The position numbers were made by a program, and so were the translations under genes. Below, piece by piece: positions 46,920-59,379 of a stretch of 64,000 bases of DNA (the stretch's first letter is position 1; each line of letters starts with the position of its first letter). Location: the NCBI GenBank assembly GCA_019454045.1, contig SKCR01038116.1:95420-159419 (forward strand), in the 5' to 3' direction. The stretch is from Zanthoxylum bungeanum. Lineage: Eukaryota > Streptophyta > Magnoliopsida > Sapindales > Rutaceae. The notes under the pieces were generated by a model, which was not told where the DNA came from, ran no database searches, and saw nothing but the letters and a program-made list of their open reading frames with translations.

Positions 46920-49179
46920 TAATGTTGCAAGCATGAAATTTGTAGGGCTTAAAATTTGGGTAAATGTTTTTGAGCATGATTTGAATAAATTGCTTGTTTG
47001 AGTATGCTTATAACATGATTTATTGCATTTTGGTTGGACCAATTTGTTGAAAATTGATTTGAAATTTTCCCCAAAATATTGATGTTGGCCGAATGGTGTG
47101 AAATTGATTGAAGCATGTTCTTGTGAAATTGATGAATAAGAATGCTTACATGTATATAGAATGATGTTACATGGAATCATTTTATGAAAAATGCATTGGA
47201 TGATTTTTCCCCAAAAATTCCACCTTGGCCGAATGTGATATGCCCTAATGTTGTCTTGGAATTTTGGTTTTGTGACATTGGATGTGTATAAAATCAAATT
47301 GGATGGTGATTTGATGTCGATTGTAGGTTCGATTGGATCGAAACCAAATCGGACACAAAATCCCTCCTTGGCCGAGAGCATGAAAGCATGTAAATGGGTT
47401 TGATTTTTCATTATGTGTGTTTGACATGTGATAATGAATTGAATATGATTAATAAGACTAATTTGGTGTTTTGAAAATGTTGATTTAGTTGATTAATCAT
47501 ATAATGCACTTTAGGTAATTAAATTGCGTAATTGGATTAGTGTAATTTAATTATTTAGGCTTAAATTGGATTTGGGCTTGAATTGTTGTAATTGGGTCTT
47601 TTGGGCTTGATTTATCAAGTTTGGTTTAGGCCAAGTGGATTGGATCCAATTGGGCCCAAAACCTTAACCATAAAGCCCAATTGCGACTAATGAACCTTTA
47701 ATGTTCAATTGGGCCTAATGGGCCAAGATTGATTTATGGTTATGGGGTAAATCCCGGATTGGACTTTGGTTATCGGTTTGACCCGAGTTGACCAAAAGTC
47801 CACGCCTTAAGAAATCAATCAAAAGCCCATTGGACTTTAATTGAATTGACGTTGGACGTTAATCGGTCTTTGAGACGCGTTACGATTAGATTTGGAATTT
47901 AAATCGTAAAAGGTTTATTAAATAAAAGTGTATATTTAATTTGGAATTGAAAAGTGAATTAGTATTAAATACATGTTAAATTAGATTTAATGATGTAGTT
48001 TAATTTAATTCATGAATTCGTACTTTGAGTACTTATTCGCAAAAACGAGTTTGACTCGAACAAAATCAAATCGTTGTTTGAACATTGGATGATCACTTAA
48101 TTATCAGATTAATTAATTTGATTAGATTGATTGATAGCATGCTTATGTGTGTGAATACGTGGTTGTGTTGAATGAATAATGTATATCGGATGGATATTAG
48201 TCGGGTGGGCAATTTTAGAAATTGTTGTAATAAATTCGATTTATTAAATTGGACCTGCGTGTCCAGCCTTATCACCTTCTTTCTCTTTGTATTCTCTTCT
48301 CACCTATTCCCCTCTATGTATATGAGGTTTCTTTAGAAGTGTAGTGTAACGGGTAGAAGTTGTACAAGTGCTAGCTTGAGTGAGAAAGGGAGAGATTTGA
48401 TCTAGGATCAATGTGTTAAGTATCCATCCGCATATCATTATTATTTTATTTCATACTCGCTTTATTATGTATTTAGAATGCATGTTTAAGGGTGTATGAT
48501 GATGAGACCTTAATAAAGATAATTAAATTGGTAGCCAATTTGCACGCGAAAAACCCTCATTAAATATCATGCGTTTTTCCTTCCATTGAGTGATTCTTAC
48601 TCAAGATCCGAGATTGGCAGGGGTTGTTGGCCAAAGTCAAGCCCTTGTCCATCAAAGATGTGTTTTAATCACGAGGCTTTGTTCTATATCGGTGTCGTGT
48701 CCAAGTTGTGGTTTGTTGGCCAAAGTCAAGACCACTTCTTGTCCATTGACATTGATTACGAAGCCTCCATGGTCAATGGGTCCGCGCTTGACTGGGATCA
48801 TCAGGTTTGTTGTGCCAAAGCCAAGGCCTAGTTGATTCAGAGGAAAAAGGTTAGGGATATATATTGGATATATAGGCATATATGAGATATATGTTTAGGA
48901 CTTGGATGTCCACCTAACCGGATCTAGGAATTGGATGAGATCCAATTGATCTTAGAGATCTACCTAGTTAATTATCATACAATTTGTTGGCCAAAGTCAA
49001 GATTGTGTGATATTTAACGGGATCCTAGCCCACTAGGAAACACGGTTTCCCGAGTACTCGACAGAGGGTTAGAGGCTCGACGAAAAATAGTGGGAGGCAA
49101 GTATTGAATTTGCAACATTCGTTCGAATACTCGCTAAAACACGCTCATTTATATTTTACTCGTCATATTAATCAAAAGT
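46920..49179 (+). other. Copia C leader with TTGGCCAAAGTCAAG motifs, no gene
   Basis: A 2.3-kb AT-rich leader. It parallels the start of the window (Copia A) and the complements in B and D. TTGGCCAAAGTCAAG occurs near 48627, 48717 and 48987, and GTGCCAAAGCCAAGGCC near 48814. Short frames here show no domain. Confidence 0.8.
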
Positions 49180-49427
49180 ATTAGTCGGACTAATATTTTA
49201 TGTTGTTTTAAAAAATATATATATAGTTGGACTATATACAAACTCATTCAATATATAGTTGATTATGTAATTGGATTATAGTAATCAATATAATTGAATT
49301 AAATGATAGTTGATTTATAATGAGATTATAGTAATCAATATTAAAATTATAGTTGATTAATAATTGGATTATTGTAATCATTATAATAAATAGTACCTTA
49401 TTAAATTGATTAAATAGTTGGACTATT
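49180..49427 (+). other. Array of six mini-hairpins in Copia C leader
   Basis: The hairpins are ATTAGT-CGG-ACTAAT (49180-49194), TATAGT-TGG-ACTATA (49222-49236), TAAT-TGG-ATTA (49268-49278), TATAAT-GAG-ATTATA (49316-49330), AATAAT-TGG-ATTATT (49359-49373) and AATAGT-TGG-ACTATT (49413-49427). Several are enclosed by GATTA and TAATC. The stems differ from those of A and B in ways that keep pairing. Confidence 0.82.
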
Positions 49428-52400
49428 GAAATCAAGAAAGAATTGAAAGATTGAATATTTAAAATATATAATCCTTTGATTAAATGTTTTAAATGATTTA
49501 ATTTTCAATTGGGAATTATAATAGGTTAATTTATTTGATAAAATAACTTGTTATTACTAAGCCCATAATTAAGCAAATAGTAGAGCATAAAGTCTTTGGA
49601 AGATTTATGTGATGATGACTTTAGTGCTTAATTGATATACTTATAATAAATCTATCTTTAGATTTAAAAGTATTAAAATTGCAATTAATAATTCTTGGAG
49701 AATTAATTGACTATTCTAGTGGAGAAAAGTCAAAATTTGCAATTGGGCATTTAGCACAAGGTGCACATCATTTCGATATTCTAAAACCCAAGGCTTGCCC
49801 AAAGGTTTGTGAAATATTGAAAAGGTAATTGACATATCCCAAAGTGACTACCAGTAGGATATGGAAGACACGAAGGAATTAAAGAAAGGGCGAGGCTCTA
49901 ACTTTAAAAATATTTGTCAAAGTTATGTTCACTACTAGTATTAAAATTGGATTTTAAATACTTAGTGTGGTACATAAAATATATGTATTGACGTTCAGAA
50001 TCCGCTGTGAGCTGGATACTGGCTTCAAGCCGAGATTTCTCTGCGAATCGGAAACGGGACGAAAGTCGCTGTTTCGACCGTAGATACCTAAGTTTAGAAA
50101 CTACCCTTTGGGTATGTATTTAAATTAGGAACTGTCATAATGTAACTAGTTTATCTAGAGTCATTATCTCTATATCAGTGTTTAATCCATTGCGGATAAA
50201 ACCTTTATATTCTAGAACACTAAAGTGTTTCAATATATAAAGATGATACTGAGATAAATACAGAATTTATATTTTGAATATAAATAAAATCTCAAACATA
50301 TAAAATGACAAATAAATAGCTCAAATTGATTTGATCAATGGAGACTTATTTGTGGCATTGTTGTCTGGGACACAATTAAACAAGACTCGTATATCCACAC
50401 TTTTGAAGAGTGGGTACTAGGACTGATTTGACTATTCAAATAAGGTCTACGAATCTAGTTTGTTAAACAAGACTCGTATATCCACACTTTTTGTAGAGTG
50501 GGTACTAGGACTGATTTGACTATTCAAATAAGGTCTACGAATCTAGTTTGTTAAACAAGACTCGTATATCCACACTTTTTGTAGAGTGGGTACTAGGACT
50601 GATTTGACTATTCAAATAAGGTCTACGAATCTAGTTTGTTAAACAAGACTCGTATATCCACACTTTTTGTAGAGTGGGTACTAGGACTGATTTGACTATT
50701 CAAATAAGGTCTACGAATCTAGTTTGTTAAACAAGACTCGTATATCCACACTTTTTGTAGAGTGGGTACTAGGACTGATTTGACTATTCAAATAAGGTCT
50801 GCGAATCTAGTTTATTAGGTAAAATACCTAAAATGCTATTTACTTGGTAATAGTAAAAGGGCCACCGATCTGTTAGCCCTATTCATGGTGAAGTAAGTGG
50901 GCCCATATCTAGCTGGGCTAGATGTGAACATGAATATTTCGTGACCTTAACGGATGTGACATCACGTTGTGGTTATGTGTTTCTTTTGAAGAACACAGAT
51001 CGGAAACTTTAGAGTTTCGACACGAAGTAGACAAACAGATCGGCTATAGTATTATTCCGCCACGGTGAAACCGTAATGGAAAATACTTAAGCAGTAAGTT
51101 TCATACATAAATGAAAGAGTACGGTATTCTTTCGTATGAGGGCTCCTCCCGAGACACGTCAGTAAGACGGTGTGCCGAACCAAAAACCGAATTTTTGTTG
51201 GACATGATAAGGTTTATCACGAGTCGCTCTGAGCTACTGTTTCCTTCAACAGGATATGTATTAACAGTGCAAAACTTATTTAGAATAAGGTTCCATATAA
51301 ATCTGTTTGACAGATATCATATAGGATATGAACAGGAAAGAAACGAGGTTTCTCATTCCTGATAATTTGGGTATGCGAGGCATAGCGTTTGGATGATACC
51401 AAACTAAGGACCCAAATTGGATAAGTGCCAATATAAGTTATCCTAAGGGAAACCTTAAATATAGTACTTGTAAATCCCACATGAGAACAATGTAATTGTT
51501 GCTCACCATGCGGTTTTCCTGAGAGGAATACCGATATGCAGTGGTCAGTGGGAGGATAGTGATACTCGATGAAAATCGGAGTAATACTGATCTAGGCACG
51601 AAGTCCTTAATGGAACACAAATAGTTCATCTATGATGAAACTATACCATTAATCTTCAAATACACAAGAAACTAGTAGATCGGATAGAGTCAGAAAACAA
51701 CCTAGGGTATGGGTTTCTGATCTAACCTCATAAAGATGTCAATCTTATGGTGGTGTACCATCCGACTACGTTTAGAGGAAGTGATACGAGGTATCGACTC
51801 CCTGTTATGGCAAAGTGCCATGAGTCCGAAATGGATTCCATGTATAACAACTATGTTTGGATACTAGTTGTTGTACCACAAGGCGTTGTGCCTATGGTAC
51901 ATTAAACGTCTTCAAGGAAGACATACATGGAAGGCAACATACCAACGTGCAAACCTAAGGTTTTGACGGAAAGGTAGCGTTATCAACATTATGTTAATAA
52001 CGGTTCAACCTTTTTACTTGTTGCCATGATAAATCCATTTTGAAGATGCTTGTTGATAACTGTATATTTCATTGATGAAATATGTCAGTTACAAATCAAA
52101 ATCGCTTTCCTGAAAAGGAAACCTTTTGGAGGATGTTTACAACATCCTGACGATTTTGTATAACCGACAAACCAGGTTTGTGGGTTATTCGATCCATGTT
52201 TGGATTGATGCAAGCATAAGGTTCTTGGAACTGTCGTTTTGAAATAATCATAATGGTTTATGATTTGACTCAAAACGAAATAATTCTTGTGTATATAAGG
52301 AGGTTAGTGGGAGAGCGCACTGACAGTGAAATTCCCATAAAGCAATTGGTGAAAGCTTGGCTTTCATAGATATTCTTTCAATAGAAATTCTCCGTAGAAT

Positions 52401-53086
52401 TCTGGGGAGTAACAACCTTTATTCAGGAATAAAGATCTACTGGGATAGATTTGGAGTTGTTAACACTCTCTGGGAATTGTACATTTAAAATGTACTTGTA
52501 TTGGTTTCTCATACGCTTCGAGCATATGGAGTCACAATCGGGTCAATCCAAGTGACAGTCACTGGATTGAAGATTAAAGAACATCTGTTAGTATCTGAGA
52601 GAACTAAAGATGTTGTCTTAAACTATGGAGATGGAGAACTTGAAGTGACTGGGATCACTGCTGCAAGTTTCCAAACCGGTAAATACTGCGGTACTATAAA
52701 GTTTGAATAACAGGGACAGTGAGCTGGAAATCTTCCTAGCAAGATAACTGTTGCCGAATAAACAACAAATGCGGATCATTGCTGCAGCTGAGGCAGCAAT
52801 AGAAGACCATCTGGGTAGAAAATAAATCTAATAAGATTAGATAAAGTTCTGTTAGCAGCTGAGCTAGGCGTCAGCATAGGCTAAGGAATTAAAGGTCTCA
52901 TCGACGATCCAGATATATACTTCTGTATCATCTGATTCGTTCGGATCATACATCGTGGCGATGTGATGATCGTGTAAATCGCGTCAGACGATAATTAAGC
53001 AAATCCGCTGACGAAAACCTTTCCTCAGCAATTTGAGCGAATTGTACATAGTTCGAGTGTAGGACACTTGAGTGACTCGCTACGTG
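49428..53086 (+). pseudogene. Copia C gag tail and pol remnants
   Basis: It is heavily decayed. A protease-proximal segment lies at about 49900-50000 (ILSVV, as in Copia B). A pre-integrase segment with RLICGIVVWD and KQDSYIHT is at 50340-50400, then the 88-bp repeat. Integrase traces run 50820-51250, and a CQYKLS-like connection is near 51430. RT traces run 51830-52320 (MDSMYNNYVW, KKTFWRMFTTS; ends YKEVSGR). RNase H at 52500-53040 reads LNYGDGELEVTGITAASF and IAAAEAAI. There is no open stretch of domain length, so it encodes no working protein. Confidence 0.82.
50381..50820 (+). repeat. 88-bp tandem repeat, five units, in Copia C pre-integrase region
   Basis: CAAGACTCGTATATCC recurs at 50381, 50468, 50556, 50644 and 50732 (spacing 87, 88, 88, 88). 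Copia A has this segment once (about 2530-2630). 88 is not a multiple of three, so each added unit shifts the frame. Internal units are almost identical, so the expansion is recent. Confidence 0.95.
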
Positions 53087-53099
53087 CCAAGTGGGAGAT
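53087..53099 (+). other. Copia C polypurine tract
   Basis: CCAAGTGGGAGAT abuts the 3' LTR. It primes plus-strand DNA synthesis in a live element. The same tract is seen in A, B, 0 and, with one change, F. Confidence 0.88.
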
Positions 53100-55151
53100 T
53101 GTTGGATAATATGACCCATAGCGTCACTATTTGCACAGATCATTGTGTTGTTGTAGCAAATTAACTATGTAATAAGGAAATTGCACTCTCATCGTTTGTG
53201 ATTAGATCACCATAGATATATAAATGAAGAGAGGTCCCTATGATTAGTTCCTGGACTGAGAATGATATGAGACAGTATCAGTCCCCAAAGGTTTAATCAT
53301 TAAATATCCCTAGTCGTAGTATTATCGAGACTGGACATCGATAATGCGGAATAGACTAGTATTGCACTTGTGCGCGTTGTGAGGGCACAACGGCATAGTT
53401 CTCATATATATAAGTATTGGATACTTGTGCAAGTGCGATAGGAGGTCGTGTTTCCACGATGGTACGGGAAACAGCTTCGCTCTGGATAGACCCTTCGGAA
53501 TCCCATTGGTATTATGACTAGGTGTCTATGGGAGGCCGAAATCAAGGTAGGTGTGTATAGTCTTAACCTGAGACTTACATCGCTAATACTTACGACAATC
53601 GGTAAACTTTAGTTTTGGTGGTGGGGGATCTTAACTGGTTCTGTGTTCACCTCTTCTGGGTTTATCAGAGAATCGTAGTGTATTGGATGTGATGTCAAGA
53701 CGGAAGTGTCACTCCAGTCATAATGGAGATGATGTCACGCAGGATACGGTATTAGTGCTCTTAAAGTGATGCGCATCCAATCGTGATATTATGACCAGGT
53801 CATGAATATCCGATTATAGAGACTAGTTACCAGACATCCGATATGTGTTTCGGACGGGGCAGACACTTATCCAGCCCCAGCCCTAGCACGTGATTATCCG
53901 ATACTGGGCCGATACGCACAATACAATTGTATACTACGCTTGATACAGATCTAGATATTCTTTGATGAATATGTCCGGAGAACTTGGGAAGACTTGGTGC
54001 TTTGCTAGGAGTCGACCTTGTCTCGTAAATCGGTAGAACGTAGTACTTGGTACGTACGTGATTCGGGCACTCCGACGACCGTATTTACTGCCAACTTATC
54101 CGGGGATCTCATGGGTCGCTTCCCGATAATCCACCGATGACGCACAACTTGCACTCTTGAATAATCTGGGATTATAATAGAAGAGAGAGAAAATTAATCT
54201 AGGATTAATAACGGAGATGTTTTATCCGGGATAAAATATCGTCTAAAGAGAGAGAACGATTAATTCGGAATTAATCGATGTATTAATATATTCGATATAT
54301 TAGACGAAATTAGATTTCGACGCGGAATTAAAATTAGATTTTAATTCGGGCAAACGAGTTAATTGAGAATTAATTCGTTAGCGACGTAAATAATAATTTC
54401 GCCGGGCGCGATTATTTATTTAAATTCGATTGAATTAACGTCGCGACGTAAGCTCGGTATTTCGGAAATATCGAACCCGAACGCGTGAGTGCACGTGGGC
54501 CCACTTTCATTTGGAAACGTGTGGGGCCCACATGACACATGTCATTCTAATGCTTTGCATGTAGATTGTGTACATTGTACTCAATGTCATTGCATGTAGA
54601 TTGTGTACAATGCACTCAATGTTATTGCATGGAAATTGAGTGTTTTATACTCTAAGCCATTGCATGTTATGTGTCATAATTTTATTATTAATTTAATAAA
54701 TATGGCATAAATATAAATTGATTTTTGGTAAATCATTTTAATTAACAATACACATTTTCTCTCTCAAATTTCTCTCTTCTCCTCACGAAATCTACAAAGT
54801 GTGGACTGTTTTTGGAAGCCAAAAACCGTGAGCTAAGGGGAAGCAAGAGTGGTTTCTCATGGTGAGAAATCAAGTGCTAGCACACTTACAAGTCTTGCGA
54901 AGGTGGTAGGGAGGTTCGACCATGAGACGGGATCCATCCGACGAAGCTAGGAGCTCCGTTTCTTCACTTATTTTCTGTTTTTGTAGGCAGTGGACTGCAT
55001 GCAGTAGGCTTACATGGCAGTGCGTTTTTGGGCTTGAATCGTCTCCAAATCGACTATACCGATCAATGTGAGTATTCCGCTACCTCCGTTGATGTGTTCA
55101 CACATAATTTCATGTCTTGATTTGATCTTGGGACCTTAGAATAAACCAACA
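53100..55151 (+). repeat. Copia C 3' LTR
   Basis: 2052 bp, nearly identical to 44860-46905. The hairpin cassette at 54161-54470 has nine or more inverted repeats with 3-nt loops; ACGTCGCGACGT lies at 54438-54449. The TATA box is at about 54712. Confidence 0.94.
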
Positions 55152-55156
55152 GGTTG

Positions 55157-56373
55157 ATGGTGTTCCGGTTGAATGCAAGATACGTTCAATCGGACATATT
55201 AGTTTGATATGATTGTCTTTATGTTTTTATGCATGGTCCAATCAAGCGCATGGGCTTAGTAAGTGGAATGAAAGACCCCCTATGGGGAGGGGTTAAAGCC
55301 CTTTACCACGATGCTTTGCCGCGCCGGTTGATGTGTGTCCGGTTGGATGTAAGATGTGTTCAACGGGGATACTTAGTTTGATATTATTGTCTTTATGTTT
55401 ATATGCATGATGCGATCGAGCGCATGGGCTTAGTAAGTGCGATGAGAGGTCCTCTAATTGAAGAGGTTAAAATCCTTTACCACGATGCTTCGCCGCGCCT
55501 CGCATTGTACTATTTGTCATTTATGTATTGCGTCTCATTTCATGCATCAGGTCTGTTACCGTTCGAATGTGTTTACGAACGCAACTTGAACGCGCATGTA
55601 TTTTTCCTTATCATGCATCAGGTTTTATTTCTGTTCGAACGCAAACGCCATACGAACGTGAGCATTCTGTTTCATTTCCGTTCGAACGCGTTTACGAACG
55701 CTACTCGAATGAGAACCTTCTGTTTACCGATCGAACGCGTCTACGAACGCTGCACGAACTCACACGGTAAACAGATCCTCTTGTATCACATTACGACATG
55801 TCCATCTTAGCATATAGTTACCCCTTTTCTACGTTATGCATTTGTATTACCTCTCTAGTTGTCTATTTCTGTTATGCGCTTAAATATCTTTTCTTAATAT
55901 TCATGCTAGTAAGAATGCTATTTGTTTGCGCTTCTGTGTCTGCCAATGCGTTCATTAACTTGTATGCTTACCATATGATAATCCTTATGTATGTAAAATG
56001 AGACATAGATTACATGCAAATAGGCTGTATGCAAATTCGAATATGTGTTACATATAAATTTAGATGAACTTGTTGATGTATGTATGTGAATGTAGAAGCA
56101 TGATATTCTTGGAAATAAGTGTTATTTAAGCCTGGTTAAATTATTTCATAAATCCTTTTATTACAAGTGACATAAGTAAGGGACCATTCCGAACCCAACG
56201 GTTTGAGGTCTTCTCTTGCGAGGGGTGAGTGCGGCCTTAAATCTCATTTTCCCGGTTCACACCGGGTGGCGACTCCATTACTCTCCGATTTAGTCCCTCG
56301 TGGCTACTCCGTACTCCCAACTAGGCCACGAGCCTATGACAGCATACGTCGCCCAGATTCCTGTGTTCCCACA
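55157..56373 (+). repeat. Gypsy J LTR, second part
   Basis: It continues the ~174-bp repeats to about 55500, then has four or so units around TTCGAACGCGTTTACGAACGC (55560-55770), a U5-like stretch and the end TTCCCACA. The open frames at 55400-55810 arise from the repeats and are not credible genes. Confidence 0.85.
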
Positions 56374-56376
56374 GTT

Positions 56377-56394
56377 TGGCGACTCCACTGGGGA
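56377..56394 (+). other. Gypsy J primer-binding site
   Basis: TGGCGACTCCACTGGGGA lies three bases after the LTR end. This resembles the tRNA-Arg-type PBS of Tat/Ogre elements. Confidence 0.82.
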
Positions 56395-56899
56395 TAGAGA
56401 ATTGGCCCCGAAATATTGTCTTGTAATGTTTGGATTTATGTTTTAATTGACCGTGTCTATAGTGGATGAAATAGGGGTTTAATCAAAGACATTTTGAGGC
56501 TAGGTAATGGTTCGGTGTCTTCCTTCACTCACTACCTTTCTAGAAGGAAAAGCTGTGAAGGCACCTAGATAGCCATCTACTCGTAGCCTTTTGTGATGGA
56601 CTAATTTGGAGGACTCGTTGTTTATTCCTGACACCAAGCGATAAGAGCCCAAGAGGCTTGGGTATTTAAGTGAGCCTCGCTCCACCTTCCCTCTGGGGAA
56701 TCTACAACGGGAAATCCATTTGACAGTCTGTCGCACACCATAGCTCACTGGCACGTACCTTAGTGTATAAAAAAGGGTGTGCTCACTTGGTCGCTCGAAC
56801 CCTTGAGTGGGGAGACCTAGTTGTGGGCCATCCTTCGCCGGTAAGAGCCTTTGTCTATACTCCTACGAACCCACCCATAGACCGGGTTGGCTAAAGTAA

Positions 56900-57385
56900 C
56901 AATTATTTCCTTGAATATGTGCTTGTGGACCATCCTCATTTGGATGCAGTTGAACTATTGTCAGAAATGCGGACTTGCTGGGCCATTTAAACTGGGGCGA
57001 GTTCGTATCTTATGACTATTAGGCCCAAAGCTTCTGAAATGTTGATGGGCCATTCTGTGGGAATTATTGTTTTATGTTTGCATTATCTTTCTTGTATGCT
57101 TGTGTTTGGGAACATTGTCATTTGGATCCATTCGGACCTTTTGTCATGAGATATGGGCTTGTTGGGCCATTTAAACTGGGACAAGAACATATCTTATGAT
57201 GATTGGGCCAAAAGCTTCTAAAACGCCAATGTACCATTATATGTTTGTGTTTAGGAACATTATCATTTGGATACGGTTGGACTTCTTGCCATGAGATGTG
57301 AACTTGTTGGGCCATTTAAACTGGGACAAGTTCACTCCTATGATAGTTAGCCCAAAAGCTTCTAAAATGATGATGGGCCGATTTG
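56900..57385 (+). repeat. Three diverged repeats in Gypsy J leader
   Basis: GGGCCATTTAAACTGGG occurs at about 56980, 57164 and 57309, each followed by CCCAAAGCTTCT or a close variant and preceded by CATTTGGAT. The spacing is 145-184 bp. It is non-coding. The 500 bp before it (56395-56900) show nothing recognisable. Confidence 0.78.
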
Positions 57386-57539
57386 TGTGAAAATTTTAAT
57401 GAGTTGATATTTTTTTGTATCGCATGCATATCATGCATCTCAAGCACCCCATGCATACATATATCATGTTAACCCTTGTGTTCTGAAAGCCAACATAGAT
57501 TCCCATTGGGTTAGAAAAAAGGGAAGACTCACCAAAATA

Positions 57540-58718
57540 CTGAGAATAGACATGAGTGAATCAGATATTGAGGTATCCCGGATAGATCAGTTGGAGAATG
57601 GTTCGCCAAGATTACTGAACAGTTACAAGCCTTGACTACTGCCATGACAAATATGGCTGTACCCCGTGCTGGGGGAAATTTTGAGAACGTGAGGCGTGAT
57701 GAGCCTTCGAATGGGTTAGGGGATGATGTACCCACTTTTGATGATGACATGGCAGAATATGCAGCAGGCATAGTGATTGGGTCTCAGGCAGAATTTCAGA
57801 AGCTTCGGGATCAGGTTGAAACAGTTACCTGCGAAATGAGGGGTAAGAATGAGGATTTTTTAGATTATGAGGCAATGACGTTTGGAGAACAGCTGCCAGC
57901 TCAGTTTAAATTGCCCGACATGGCCAAGTTTAATGGGAATGGAGACCCGAGAGCCCATCTGTAGCAATATGTCTCAGTCATGAGTTCAGTGGGCCTATCA
58001 CAGCGCCAAGTCCAAAAGATGTTTGGGATGTCACTTGAGGGGGCACATGTGGTTTGGTATCATAGCCTTGAGAAGAAGGTTAAGGAAGAGTGGAGGCAAC
58101 TAGCTGATGCTTTTCTAAAGCAGTATGTTACAGACTTAGAGATTGACTTGTCACTCCGTGATTTGGAGAACACTAAACAGAAGCCAGAGGAAAATTTCAA
58201 AGAGTATGTGGATCGCTGGAGAAGCCAGCTTTTGAAAATGCAGACTTAGCCTTCAGAGAAAGACCAAATTAAGATGATTATCAAGGGCACCAAGCCCTCT
58301 ATTTATGGTAAGCTGAGGAGGATGACTTCGATGATTTCTGATTTTCGACAGTTGAGGGAAACTATCATGGATATTGAGGAAGAGGAGGCTAAAAACAGAA
58401 AGTTCTATGGCCAGAATAGGCGGACTTTTGGGGGGCATTCTGAGACTAAGCCCGCTACTGTCGAGGTTGCTGCCATCAGAAACCGGAAATTCGCCAACCT
58501 TGGTAGACCTTTGTCGAAGGTATTTTGAAAAGTTACAGGGACAAGGAATCTTGAAACCCTTAGAAGGCAAGCCACTTCCACACCCCCTACCGCCACACAT
58601 AAATGTGAACCTTTATTGTCACTTCCACCAGCTACATGGCCATGACACCGACAATTGCACCCGCCTCAGGCATGAAATTCAAGATCTCATAGATTCCCAT
58701 AAAATACCCAACCCATGA
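57540..58718 (+). pseudogene. Gypsy J gag (broken)
   Basis: The main frame from about 57600 reads AKITEQLQALTTAMTNMA, then FKLPDMAKFNGNGDPRAHL with a stop (57962). QRQVQKMFGMSLEGAHVVWY, EWRQLADAFLKQYVTDLEI, LENTKQKPEENFKEYVDRWR and another stop (58247) follow, then KGTKPSIYGKL. This is the Retrotrans_gag domain. After a shift near 58515 the nucleocapsid-like end reads LYCHFHQLHGHDTDNCTRLR, with the C-x2-H-x5-H-x4-C spacing typical of Tat/Ogre gag. It is not functional. Confidence 0.88.
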
Positions 58719-59379
58719 ATAGAAACCATCAACCACCAAGCTTCTTACATGGATGAGTGAAGAACCATAGGCCGAGGAAGAAGGCAGTGCTGCGGATGAT
58801 GGAGATGTTCCTCCTAGTCTATTTGATCCAGTTTTTTTAAATGACGTTGATTTTGTTACTTTTTCGAACTCTTTTCCTCAACAATAATAAGGACGTTCAT
58901 TTCGCTAAATCTCTTCTGCAATATGAGTATATTTGAGAAAAACATTCAACATTTGTACTATGAAATTCAGTGATGTTTAGAACAAAGGGAATCCTCAGAA
59001 TAAGCAAGCTGAAAGGAAAGGATATCCATTCAGAAATTGGGAAATGGAGCAGTAAAAATATCAGACTTGGAAGGGAATTAGTTCACCGAGCCGATCAACG
59101 TAGACAGATTGAAGAAATAGCTTGTCTGAGAAAGAGAAGACTAAGCAGTCACCAAGAGAATTGACGAAAGACCTAACCCGAAGGGATAAGAACATTCATG
59201 CATCCATACACGTAACGCATTTTGCATCCTTTCGTGTTTGTTCTGTTTTGTAATAATAGGTTTCAAAGGAGAAAAAAAAAAGCACCGAATGCAAGCCAAC
59301 CAGAAGCAGTAAACAGTACAATGTCAGCAGTCTTCAGGAACGAATCACATGGGCGAGGCCCATATCATCAGTATCAGTT
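58719..59379 (+). other. Gypsy J region after gag, nothing recognised
   Basis: About 660 bp with short broken frames rich in Lys, Arg and Glu (58970-59160) and no motif I can name. Protease, which should follow gag, is not visible. Confidence 0.5.

Larger units (their letters stand above)
44860..55151 (+). mobile_element. Copia C: structurally complete, recently inserted element
   Basis: A 10.3-kb plus-strand Copia element has target duplication GGTTG (44855-44859 and 55152-55156), 5' LTR 44860-46905, PBS 46907-46919, a long leader, hairpin array, pol remnants with an 88-bp x5 repeat, PPT 53087-53099 and 3' LTR 53100-55151. The LTRs differ at roughly 20 sites by eye, nearly all 1-2-base indels, so insertion was recent. 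The coding region is nevertheless full of stops, and I find no gag N-terminal domain. Confidence 0.94.
44761..55500 (+). repeat. ~174-bp tandem repeats in Gypsy J LTR, split by Copia C
   Basis: Units begin TGCATG at 44761, 55230 and 55404. Shared words are GCATGGGCTTAGTAAGTG, GGGGTTAAAGCC and TTTACCACGATGCTT. The first unit is interrupted by Copia C, and with C removed its length is about 172 bp. The third is partial. Confidence 0.85.

Noticed and set aside
46840..47411. 197-codon minus-strand frame
   Set aside because: It is antisense to the LTR end and leader of Copia C, with no domain; the corresponding frame is broken in other elements.
55403..55810. 135-codon frame in Gypsy J LTR
   Set aside because: The open frame follows tandem repeats (FECVYER-like units from GTTCGAACG words); no family match and within an LTR.
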